DNA of 64,000 nt from an uncultured Muribaculaceae bacterium. Its GTDB lineage: Bacteria; Bacteroidota; Bacteroidia; Bacteroidales; Muribaculaceae. This document shows positions 7,778 to 14,909 of the stretch, one piece after another. The position numbers and the translations under genes are program-made. The notes below the pieces were generated by a model that worked only from the letters and a program-made list of their open reading frames with translations, ran no database searches and had not been told where the DNA came from. The stretch covers positions 1-64,000 of the forward strand of contig CAJUKE010000003.1 in NCBI GenBank assembly GCA_910587075.1. Direction: 5' to 3'. How positions within the stretch are numbered: the first letter of the stretch is position 1; every line of letters begins with the position of its first letter.

Positions 7778-10516
7778 ATGAGCAAAAAGCTACTGTCGCT
7801 TCCGCCAAACCTGGTCGGTTGCTTCCATGACATCACCGGTTTCTCCACATCGGAATATTTTTGTACGAACGACCCCGTAGGCTCCCGTCTGGGCAGCGGC
7901 GGAGGTACGGCGTGGGTGCTCGACGAGTGCCGTCGCTCCGAGGGAGAGGCCGACGCGGCCAGGAGCGAATGGCTCCCCCGCGAGCGCCGCATCATTATCC
8001 ACGCCGGAGGGCAGGGGAGGCGTATGCCCGCCTACGCGCCTTCGGGCAAGGTGCTCACCCCGGTGCCGGTGTTCCGCTGGGAGCGCGGCCAGAAGCTCGG
8101 CCAGACTCTTCTCGACCTCCAGCTCCCGCTGTACGAGCGCATTATGGAGCGGGCTCCGAAGGGGCTGAACACCATGGTGGTCAGCGGCGACGTGTATATC
8201 CGCTCGGGTGCCACTCTGCCCGAGGTGCCGGAAGCCGACGTCGTGTGCTACGGCCTGTGGCTGCCGGCCTCGGTGGCCAAGAACCACGGTGTGTTTTACA
8301 GCACCCGCGAGAACCCTTCGGCTCTTTGCCGGATGCTTCAGAAGCCCTCGCCCGAGAAGCTCTCCGAACTGCTCCAGACCGGATATTTCCTTACCGACAT
8401 AGGCGTTTGGCTCCTGAGCGACCGCGCCGTGGAGCTGCTCTGCCGCCGCTCTACCGGCGCCGACGGGAAGCTGAAGGAGTATGACCTCTACAGCGACTTC
8501 GGCCGGGCCCTCGGCTCGGATCCCGATGTGAAGGACGACGAGCTCCGCTCGCTGTCGGTAGCCCTGGTGCCCCTCGATGGTGGCGAGTTCTACCACTTCG
8601 GCACCGGGCGCGAAATGATTTCCTCCACATTGGCCGTGCAGAACATAGTCAACGACCAGCGGCAGATTATCCACCGCGACCGCAAGCCCCACCCCTCGCT
8701 CTTCGTGCAGAACGCGCGGGTTGAGTTCCCCTTCTCCTCCGATAACACCAACATATGGGTTGAGAACAGCCATGTAGGCAAGAACTGGACCCTCACACGC
8801 GACAACATTGTTACCGGCGTGCCGGAAAACGATTGGGCGCTCAGTATGGCCCCCGGCCAGTGTGTCGACATGGTTCCCATCGCCGACGACCGATGGGCGC
8901 TCCGCGTCTACGGCATCGACGACAAGTTTGCCGGTGAGGAGCAGACCCGCCCCCGGTTCCCGGTAAGCTCCTCGCTTGAGGAACTTGGCCGCCTGGCCGC
9001 CGCTATGCTCCGCGGCGAGGAGTTGCCCGAAGGACTGGAGCTGATCAGCGCCGAGCGCATTTCCGACATCGCGCGGCTTGACCGCCTCGTGGCGCAGCGC
9101 CGCCGGTTCCGCCGCGAAAATTGGAAGGGTCTCGCCGCCAACCACCGCCACAGCGTGTTCTATCAGACCGACCTCCTCGACGCGGCCTCTGAGTTCGCCT
9201 CGGGTGATTCGATGCTCCCCGAGCCGCTCGACGCGGCCACAGAGCCGCTGATAAAGCGCGCCACCGACGCCATGTTCCGCGCCGAGGTGCTCCGCGCCCG
9301 CGGCGAGAATCCGGCCGCGATGGAGGAGACCGCCTTCGGCCTTCTGCGCGAGGGGCTCACCGCCGACGCGCTTGAGCGCAAGCAGACCCCGGTGCGCGCC
9401 GTGTGCGACGACCAGATCGTATGGAGCCGTTCGCCCGTGCGTATCGACATCGCCGGCGGCTGGACCGACACCCCCCCTTACTGCCTCATCGAGGGGGGCA
9501 ATGTCATAAACCTCGCCATCGACCTCAACGGCCAGCAGCCCCTGCAGGCCTATGTGCGCCCCTGCCGCGAGCCGCGCATCGTGTGCCGCAGCATCGACCT
9601 CGGGGCAGAGGAACATATCGACACTTTCGAGCAGATACTTGATTTCCACCGCGTAGGGTCGCCATTCTCGATTCCCAAGGCTGCCCTGGCCCTGGCCGGG
9701 TTCCATCCCCGTTTCTGCGGCCGCCACTACGCCTCGCTCCGCGACCAGCTCGCCGAGTTCGGCTCCGGCCTGGAAATCACCCTGTTCTCAGCCATACCCG
9801 CCGGAAGCGGCCTGGGCACGAGCAGCATCCTCGCCGCTACGGTGCTCGGCGCCCTAAGCGACTTCTGCTCCCTGGCCTGGGACAAGGCCGAGATTTGCCG
9901 CCGCACCCTCGTGCTTGAGCAACTGCTCACCACCGGCGGCGGCTGGCAGGACCAGTTCGGCGGCGTCACCGGTGGCGTCAAGCTGCTCCAGTCGGCTCCC
10001 GGATTCGCCCAGGAGCCGCAGATCCACTGGCTCCCCGACACCGTGTTCACCGCGCCGGAGTACGCGCCCTGCCACCTGCTTTACTATACAGGTATCACCC
10101 GCACGGCCAAGAACCTCCTGGCTCAGATTGTGCGCCATATGTTCCTAAACAGCGGTGAGCAGCTCCGACTGCTCCGCGGCATGAAGGAACACACCATGGA
10201 GATGTACGACGCCCTGCAGCGCTGCCGCTTCAGCACCGTGGGCAAACTCGTGCGCGAAACCTGGCGGCAGAACTGCCGCATCGACGCCGGCACTAACCCG
10301 CCCGAAGTCGAGCGTCTCACCGCCCTGGTCGACGACCTATGCCTGGGCTACAAGCTCCCCGGAGCCGGTGGTGGCGGCTACCTCTATATGATCGCCAAGG
10401 ACCCCGAGGCCGCATCGCGCATCAGGAGCATCCTCTCGGCCAACCCCCTGCGCCCCAACGCCCGCATGGTCGACATGTCGCTCTCCCGCGCCGGCCTCAC
10501 CGTCACCCGCAGCTGA
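7778..10516 (+). CDS. fkp: Bifunctional L-fucokinase / L-fucose-1-phosphate guanylyltransferase
   Basis: Fkp converts free L-fucose to L-fucose-1-phosphate and then to GDP-L-fucose, the donor for fucosylated surface glycans and glycoproteins in Bacteroidales. The 912-residue length agrees with the two-domain family (about 950). The N-terminal half is the nucleotidyltransferase, with HAGGQGRRMP at about 75-84. The C-terminal third is a GHMP kinase: the SPVRIDIAGGWTDTPPY substrate-binding motif starts at about 552 and the ATP loop IPAGSGLGTSS at 673. A glycine-rich GAGGGGYLY motif near the C-terminus is the third GHMP motif. It has its own promoter and is followed by an inverted repeat at the end of a convergent regulator gene. 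Confidence 0.96.
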   Translation: MSKKLLSLPPNLVGCFHDITGFSTSEYFCTNDPVGSRLGSGGGTAWVLDECRRSEGEADAARSEWLPRERRIIIHAGGQGRRMPAYAPSGKVLTPVPVFRWERGQKLGQTLLDLQLPLYERIMERAPKGLNTMVVSGDVYIRSGATLPEVPEADVVCYGLWLPASVAKNHGVFYSTRENPSALCRMLQKPSPEKLSELLQTGYFLTDIGVWLLSDRAVELLCRRSTGADGKLKEYDLYSDFGRALGSDPDVKDDELRSLSVALVPLDGGEFYHFGTGREMISSTLAVQNIVNDQRQIIHRDRKPHPSLFVQNARVEFPFSSDNTNIWVENSHVGKNWTLTRDNIVTGVPENDWALSMAPGQCVDMVPIADDRWALRVYGIDDKFAGEEQTRPRFPVSSSLEELGRLAAAMLRGEELPEGLELISAERISDIARLDRLVAQRRRFRRENWKGLAANHRHSVFYQTDLLDAASEFASGDSMLPEPLDAATEPLIKRATDAMFRAEVLRARGENPAAMEETAFGLLREGLTADALERKQTPVRAVCDDQIVWSRSPVRIDIAGGWTDTPPYCLIEGGNVINLAIDLNGQQPLQAYVRPCREPRIVCRSIDLGAEEHIDTFEQILDFHRVGSPFSIPKAALALAGFHPRFCGRHYASLRDQLAEFGSGLEITLFSAIPAGSGLGTSSILAATVLGALSDFCSLAWDKAEICRRTLVLEQLLTTGGGWQDQFGGVTGGVKLLQSAPGFAQEPQIHWLPDTVFTAPEYAPCHLLYYTGITRTAKNLLAQIVRHMFLNSGEQLRLLRGMKEHTMEMYDALQRCRFSTVGKLVRETWRQNCRIDAGTNPPEVERLTALVDDLCLGYKLPGAGGGGYLYMIAKDPEAASRIRSILSANPLRPNARMVDMSLSRAGLTVTRS

Positions 10517-10546
10517 CGCCCCACCCATCGTCACCAATTTAACGCT

Positions 10547-10591
10547 AAGAACACACTTTTCAGTCCCTTTCGGCTTGAAAAGTGTGTTCTT
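10547..10591. repeat. Perfect 16-bp inverted repeat built on GAAAAGTGTG
   Basis: AAGAACACACTTTTCA (10547-10562) is matched exactly in inverse by TGAAAAGTGTGTTCTT (10576-10591), with a 13-bp loop. The structure lies between the convergent ends of fkp and the XRE gene and includes the stop codon of the XRE gene. It could act as a two-way terminator, but it lacks clean T tracts and its half-sequence recurs upstream of the XRE gene, so a protein-binding role is also possible. Confidence 0.85.
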
Positions 10592-10835
10592 CGTGTATTT
10601 CGGTGAGTAATTCAGGCACGGTGAGGTGCAGGGCGTTGGCAATCTGCCAGACGCTCTGCAACGATAGGTTCCGCTTTCCCTGTTCGATATTGCTTATGTA
10701 GGTAGGGTGCAGGTCGGCGAGTTCGGCTAACTGTTCCTGGCTCATCCGCGATTTCATCCGATAAAACCTTGTGTTGCGCGCGAGCAGGTTGAGTATCGGA
10801 GTGTTGGATACCTTTTTGCGTTTGTTGGTCAGCAT
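10560..10835 (-). CDS. Small XRE-family DNA-binding regulator
   Basis: This 91-residue protein has one Cro/C1-type helix-turn-helix covering about residues 22-80 (MSQEQLAELADLHPTYISNI, then QGKRNLSLQSVWQIANAL). There is no additional domain, so it is a minimal transcriptional regulator of the kind that often controls itself. The last codons (HTFQAERD and stop) lie inside the inverted repeat described separately. A -7-like TAAATTCG (10841-10848 on the minus strand) sits 5 bp before the start codon, so the mRNA may have almost no leader. Direct copies of the same motif lie 120-200 bp upstream. Its target is unknown. Confidence 0.85.
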   Translation of the reverse strand: MLTNKRKKVSNTPILNLLARNTRFYRMKSRMSQEQLAELADLHPTYISNIEQGKRNLSLQSVWQIANALHLTVPELLTEIHEEHTFQAERD

Positions 10836-10956
10836 ATGCGCGAATTTATCGACTTGACTTTAAGGCCACCATAGACTTAGAGTAAAATTTGGCACATCAA
10901 TTCTGCGGCTACCCCTCAAAATCCTATGCCTGCGGGGGCTCTTTCGCCACCTCCGG

Positions 10957-11035
10957 CTTGAAAAGTGTGTTTTTTGCGGTATAAATTAGCTTGAAAAGTG
11001 TGTTTTTAAGTTGCTTTTTTTGCCTGAAAAGTGTG
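10957..11035 (+). repeat. Three direct copies of CTTGAAAAGTGTGTTTTT-like motif, about 33 bp apart
   Basis: Copies begin at 10957 (CTTGAAAAGTGTGTTTTT), 10990 (CTTGAAAAGTGTGTTTTTA) and 11023 (CCTGAAAAGTGTGG, degenerate). The spacing is 33 bp each time, about three helical turns. The core is the same as the arms of the inverted repeat at the end of the XRE gene. The rest of the ~400-bp gap between the XRE and cupin genes holds only a terminator and nothing else that I recognise. Confidence 0.85.
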
Positions 11036-11143
11036 GAGTATGGTGCGTATCTAAGTTTAAAAGGCTGAAAATGGGCATTTTGCAGAGATGCTTTATTCTT
11101 ATGGCGCTCACTTGCTTTTTTGTTGAACTTTGTCGATAAAAAC

Positions 11144-11181
11144 GATGGCGCTCCCATGTATGAATTGAGGGGAGCGCCATC
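11144..11181 (-). terminator. Rho-independent terminator of the cupin gene
   Basis: GATGGCGCTCCC (11144-11155) pairs perfectly with GGGAGCGCCATC (11170-11181). Read on the minus strand the hairpin is followed by GTTTTT. It lies about 50 bp past the cupin stop codon. Confidence 0.8.
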
Positions 11182-11233
11182 GGTGTGAGTCCGTGTTTGA
11201 CGGCGTTGGGCGGCAGTGAATGCGTCTGCGGAA

Positions 11234-11644
11234 TCAGAGAAGGGTGGGGTGTTCGGTGATTTCGGCGTCGGTCATGGTGTAGCCGCCGAGGGAGCCCTCT
11301 TTGGCCTGGATGCAGATGTAGGTAAGGGGTTCGGCCGAGGTGCATTTGAGGTTGCGGTCGCAGTTGGTGGCGACGCGCACGATTGAACCCTCGGCGATGT
11401 CAAACACAGTGTCGTCCACCTGGAATTTGCCTTCGCCTGAGAGGATTATGTAGTTTTCCTCATTCTCTTTGTGCGAGTGGAAGAAGGGAACGGACGCGCC
11501 CTCGGGGAGCGTGCCGAAGGAGATTTCGCAGGAAGTGGCGCCGGTGGCGTCCTTCACGAACTGTTTGCCCTCGAAGCCCTTGATCGCGCCGATGGTCGCC
11601 ACGGCAAATTTGTCGCCTTTAAGAATAGTCTTGATGTCGCTCAT
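11234..11644 (-). CDS. Single-domain cupin protein
   Basis: This 136-residue cytoplasmic protein folds as one cupin barrel. The first cupin motif is visible as PFFHSHKENEENYIILSGEG, with His56, His58 and a Glu at 62 or 63 as likely metal ligands. The second motif lacks the usual histidine and reads VATNCDRNLKC instead, so metal binding may be altered or may use cysteine. It is transcribed divergently from an HxlR regulator, a common arrangement for a small redox- or quinone-responsive enzyme and its regulator. Its reaction cannot be deduced; dioxygenase, isomerase and storage-type cupins are all possible. Confidence 0.85.
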   Translation of the reverse strand: MSDIKTILKGDKFAVATIGAIKGFEGKQFVKDATGATSCEISFGTLPEGASVPFFHSHKENEENYIILSGEGKFQVDDTVFDIAEGSIVRVATNCDRNLKCTSAEPLTYICIQAKEGSLGGYTMTDAEITEHPTLL

Positions 11645-11646
11645 AT

Positions 11647-11677
11647 TTTGAAGTTTAAAAGTGATTTGTTAACTTTG
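11647..11677 (+). promoter_or_regulatory. Promoter reading towards the HxlR regulator gene
   Basis: TTTG (11647-11650), 19 bp, TAACTTTG (11670-11677) is an exact consensus match. It starts 3 bp from the first codon of the divergent cupin gene, so the HxlR transcript would have a leader of about 115 bases running across the cupin promoter. Confidence 0.7.
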
Positions 11678-11720
11678 CGTAAGTAAGCCGCTTTCTTGTG
11701 GAAAGTGCTTTTTGACAACG

Positions 11721-11751
11721 CGAAGATAATAGCTATTTTTCGTTGGCGCAA
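11721..11751 (-). promoter_or_regulatory. Promoter of the cupin gene
   Basis: On the minus strand TTG (11749-11751), 20 bp, TATCTTCG (11721-11728) fits the -33/-7 pattern with one mismatch. The predicted leader is about 70 bases and overlaps the leader of the divergent HxlR transcript. Confidence 0.6.
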
Positions 11752-11800
11752 GAAGTTACGGCGGCGAAAGACACTTACCTGAAAGTACGCCATATTGATT

Positions 11801-12163
11801 ATGAAGTCCTTGGAACTGCAAGAAAATCTGAAAAAATATACCCGTGTGGCCGACTGCCCGGTGAGGAACGTGATATCACGCTTCTCGGGAAAATGGTCGA
11901 TGCTGGTGCTCTGCGTGCTTGCCGAGAACGAATCCACGCGATTCAACGCCATCGGCAAGGCGATCCCCGACATATCCCCCAAGGTGCTTACCGAGACGCT
12001 GCGCAATCTCGAACGCGACCACTTGATTGCGCGGAAAGTATATCCCGAGATCCCCCCGAGGGTCGAGTATTCGCTTTCCCCTGTGGGGCGCAGCCTCATA
12101 CCCCTCATCGCCGACCTCGTCGCCTGGGCCAACACCAACTACGACGCCATCACCCGCCCCTGA
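11801..12163 (+). CDS. HxlR-family transcriptional regulator
   Basis: This 120-residue winged-helix protein shows the family signature: a conserved cysteine near the N-terminus (Cys19 in VADCPVRN), then FSGKWSMLVLCVL, the recognition region ISPKVLTETLRNLE and the wing around YSLSPVGRSLIPLI. HxlR members bind as dimers and several sense electrophiles through this cysteine. I chose the ATG at 11801; a TTG two codons earlier is also open. It is divergent from the cupin gene, which is its most likely target. It is followed after ~110 bp by a separate outer-membrane protein gene. Confidence 0.92.
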   Translation: MKSLELQENLKKYTRVADCPVRNVISRFSGKWSMLVLCVLAENESTRFNAIGKAIPDISPKVLTETLRNLERDHLIARKVYPEIPPRVEYSLSPVGRSLIPLIADLVAWANTNYDAITRP

Positions 12164-12239
12164 TCCCCGCCCTCCCCGCCGCATTTATCGGGGAATGCTA
12201 TTTTTTTGGGGAAAGGGGTGGATTATGGGAGAAAAATGC

Positions 12240-12247
12240 TAACTTTG
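12240..12247 (+). promoter_or_regulatory. -7 element of the beta-barrel protein gene
   Basis: TAACTTTG matches the -7 consensus exactly and lies 29 bp before the start codon. I see no convincing TTG at the expected distance upstream. Confidence 0.5.
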
Positions 12248-12276
12248 CCGACATAACAACTAAATTTAACAAATCT

Positions 12277-12891
12277 ATGAAAAAGCTCAAATGCTTTCTC
12301 GCCGCTATGGCGATAGCTCTCGGCTTCGCCGCGCAGTCGGCTTCCGCCGCCGGGCCTCTGAAATTCGGCGTTAAGGTCGGCACTGAAATCAACTCGCTCA
12401 AATTCAACGAGAACATGTTCAAGTCGGACAACCGCGCCGGCTTCACCGGCGGTCTGATGCTCCAGTTCGTGGCTCCGATCATCAACCTCGGTTTCGACGC
12501 GTCGGTTATGTACACCCACCGCTCGCTCCATATGTATAGCGCCGAGGACAAGACCCAGAGCGCTCACATCGGCAGCGACTTCATCGAAATCCCCATCAAC
12601 CTGAAGTACAATATCGGCCTTCCCGTGATCGGCAAGTTCGTAAGCCCGTTCCTCACCACCGGCCCCGACTTCTCGTTCCTGGTTTCGAAGCGCACCGTGA
12701 AGGATATGAAGCAGAAGAACTACGACCTGGCCTGGAACTTCGGCATCGGCCTGTCGTTTGTCGACAAGGTGCAGGTAGCCGCTTCCTATGGCCTCGGCAT
12801 CACCAACAACGCCTCCTCGGCTGAAAAGACCCAGGCACTCTACGACTCCAAGAACCGTTTCTGGACCGTTACCCTGGCCTACCTCTTCTAA
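12277..12891 (+). CDS. Small outer-membrane beta-barrel protein (PorT-like fold)
   Basis: This 204-residue protein begins with a clear signal peptide (MKKLKCFLAAMAIALGFAAQ). Alternating strands follow that end in the aromatic residue of LAYLF, the usual outer-membrane barrel ending. Features such as GVKVGTEINSLKF and the repeated short amphipathic strands fit the eight-stranded OMP_b-brl_2/PorT-like group. The open frame extends some 530 bp upstream through the HxlR gene, but the signal peptide and the nearby -7 element fix the start at 12277. It is a single-gene unit with its own terminator. Its function is unknown. Confidence 0.82.
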   Translation: MKKLKCFLAAMAIALGFAAQSASAAGPLKFGVKVGTEINSLKFNENMFKSDNRAGFTGGLMLQFVAPIINLGFDASVMYTHRSLHMYSAEDKTQSAHIGSDFIEIPINLKYNIGLPVIGKFVSPFLTTGPDFSFLVSKRTVKDMKQKNYDLAWNFGIGLSFVDKVQVAASYGLGITNNASSAEKTQALYDSKNRFWTVTLAYLF

Positions 12892-12924
12892 TCGACCTCT
12901 TCTATTCGAAGCGACATATTAGTT

Positions 12925-12968
12925 CGGAGACCTCGCTCGGCGTTTGGCCGCGCGGGGCCTCCGACTTT
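12925..12968 (+). terminator. Imperfect terminator after the beta-barrel gene
   Basis: CGGAGACCTCGC (12925-12936) pairs with GCGGGGCCTCCG (12952-12963) with one mismatch and one wobble, and ACTTTTA follows. The remaining ~200 bp up to the sulfatase gene hold a -7-like TAACTTCG at 13135-13142 and nothing else that I recognise. Confidence 0.55.
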
Positions 12969-13183
12969 TATATATGTCTATGCGCGCGTTCAACGATAGC
13001 GGCATTATGGCGGTTGGCGGGTCTGAAAGGCCGATTCTACAAAACGGGAGTGATTTATAGGATATTAGGGGCGGTTTAAACAATTTTCGCGTCAAATTCA
13101 ACAATAGAGGGGGTAGGGTGGGGGCTTTCGGGGCTAACTTCGCGATGGTGAAACAATACCTAAAAATCGCATACCATTTCCAT

Positions 13184-14857
13184 ATGAACAAACGCCTACA
13201 AGCTATCCCCGCGCTGGCCGCGCTTCCCGCGGCTTTCGCGCCTATGGCCGCGGCCGACGTCGCGGAGCAACCCAAGGAGGAACGCCGTCCGAACATCATC
13301 GTGATGATGACCGACGACCACACCTGGCAGGGTATAAGCTGCTACGGCAGCAAACTGATGCAGACCCCCAACCTCGACCGTATCGGCAATGAGGGGATGC
13401 GTATGGACCGCGCCTATGTGGCCAACGCTATCTCCGGCCCGTCGCGCGCCTGCATCCTCACCGGCAAATACAGCCACAAGAACGGATTCACTGACAACTC
13501 GCGCACTTTCGACGGCTCGCAGCAGACTTTCCCCAAGCTGCTCCGCGACGCAGGTTACCAGACGGCGATGATCGGCAAGTGGCACCTCAACTCGGCTCCC
13601 CAGGGGTTCGACACCTACAGCATCCTGGTGGGGCAGGGCGAATACTACAACCCGGTGTTCATCGAGGACGGGGTGGAGCGCACCGTGCCAGGCTACGTCA
13701 CCGACATTATTACCGACAAGGCGATTGACTTCCTTGACCACCGCGACAAGGACCGCCCCTTTGCCGTGCTCTACTACCATAAGGCGCCCCACCGCAACTG
13801 GATGCCGGCCCAGCGCCACCTCGGTGCGTTCGACAACGTCACTTTCCCCGAGCCCTCCAACCTGCTCGACGACTATTCGGGCCGCGGCAGCGCCGCCCGC
13901 GGGCAGACTATGGAAATCGGCCGCGATATGTGGCCCGAGTGGGACCTCAAGCTGATGTCGCCCGAGGACCTCGCCAAGGACTACCATATCGAGAAGTCGG
14001 GCGACGCCAACAAGGACGACGTGAAGGGAGCCAACGACTGGCGCGCCAGCGTGATGCGCTACCAGAGCGTCTACAACCGCATGAGTCCCGAGGAGAAGGA
14101 GCGTTGGAACGCCGCCTACGCTCCCCGCATAGCCGAGTGGCAGAAGGTGAAAAACGGCACCAAGGAGGAGATTACCCGCTGGAAGTACCAGCAATATATG
14201 CGCGACTACTGCTCGGTGATCAAGGGTGTCGACGAGAACGTGGGGCGTATGCTCAACTACCTCGACAGCATCGGCGAGCTCGACAACACCATTATAGTAT
14301 ACACCTCCGACCAGGGGTTCTTCCTCGGTGAGCACGGATGGTTCGACAAGCGCTTTATGTACGAGGAGTGCCAGCGTACCCCGATGATGATCCGCTACCC
14401 GAAGGCGATCCCCGCCGGAAGCACCTCCGAGGCGCTCGCGATGAATATCGACCTCGCGCCCACGTTTGTCGATATGGCCGGACTCCAGGTGCCCTCCGAC
14501 ATCCAGGGGCGCTCGCTCCGCCCGGTGTTCGAGAGCGGCGGCAAGGTGCCCGAAGGGTGGCGCGACGGGGTCTACTACCATTACTACGAATACCCCTCGT
14601 GGCACTCGGTGAAGCGCCACTACGGCATACGCACCGCCGACTACAAGCTGATCCATTTCTACAACGACGTTGACGAATGGGAGCTTTACGATATGCGCCG
14701 CGACCCAGGGGAGATGAACAACGTGTACAACGACCCCGCCTACGCCGAAGTGCGGGCCGATATGCACCGCCGCCTCGAAGCGCTCCAGCGCGAGTGCGAC
14801 GACACCGATCCCCGCGAACAGGAGTTCGAATTTTTCCAGGGGGTCGACAAGCTTTGA
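13184..14857 (+). CDS. Secreted sulfatase, serine-type (family S1)
   Basis: This sulfatase removes sulfate esters from glycans in the periplasm or at the cell surface. The 557-residue protein has a signal-peptide-like start (MNKRLQAIPALAALPAAFAP), the metal-binding Asp44-Asp45 in MMTDDH, and the modification motif SGPSRACILTG, where Ser84 would be converted to formylglycine. The residue is Ser rather than Cys, so maturation would need an anaerobic radical-SAM maturase (anSME), which is not in this window. The C-terminal half contains DQGFFLGEHGW and HYGIRTADYKLI, as in glycan exo-sulfatases. I chose the ATG that starts the signal peptide. A DUF3604 gene follows 52 bp later. The exact sulfated substrate cannot be assigned. 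Confidence 0.93.
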   Translation: MNKRLQAIPALAALPAAFAPMAAADVAEQPKEERRPNIIVMMTDDHTWQGISCYGSKLMQTPNLDRIGNEGMRMDRAYVANAISGPSRACILTGKYSHKNGFTDNSRTFDGSQQTFPKLLRDAGYQTAMIGKWHLNSAPQGFDTYSILVGQGEYYNPVFIEDGVERTVPGYVTDIITDKAIDFLDHRDKDRPFAVLYYHKAPHRNWMPAQRHLGAFDNVTFPEPSNLLDDYSGRGSAARGQTMEIGRDMWPEWDLKLMSPEDLAKDYHIEKSGDANKDDVKGANDWRASVMRYQSVYNRMSPEEKERWNAAYAPRIAEWQKVKNGTKEEITRWKYQQYMRDYCSVIKGVDENVGRMLNYLDSIGELDNTIIVYTSDQGFFLGEHGWFDKRFMYEECQRTPMMIRYPKAIPAGSTSEALAMNIDLAPTFVDMAGLQVPSDIQGRSLRPVFESGGKVPEGWRDGVYYHYYEYPSWHSVKRHYGIRTADYKLIHFYNDVDEWELYDMRRDPGEMNNVYNDPAYAEVRADMHRRLEALQRECDDTDPREQEFEFFQGVDKL

Positions 14858-14909
14858 CGCCTTCTGACACGCCAATAAACAATCAATATCACGAAAAATA
14901 CTATAATTT

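Noticed and set aside
7790..9727. 645-codon minus-strand open frame inside fkp
   Set aside because: It is the complement of a strongly supported gene; in GC-rich DNA with this codon use the antisense frame stays open. No signal or motif supports it. The same applies to long minus-strand frames across 13196-15094, 14979-16640, 23476-25098 and 27454-29004.
10957..11035. Possible CRISPR array because of ~33-bp periodicity
   Set aside because: Only three copies, the repeat and spacer lengths do not fit, the third copy is degenerate and no cas genes are present.
10924..11157. 77-codon minus-strand frame across the GAAAAGTGTG repeats
   Set aside because: Its sequence (KNTLFKLIYTAKNTLFK) merely translates the DNA repeat. 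There is no promoter or start-site support, although a repeat-encoded peptide cannot be fully excluded.
11743..12891. A 382-residue fusion frame running through the HxlR region into the beta-barrel protein
   Set aside because: The first 178 codons are a shadow of hxlR in another frame. The signal peptide and -7 box set the true start at 12277.
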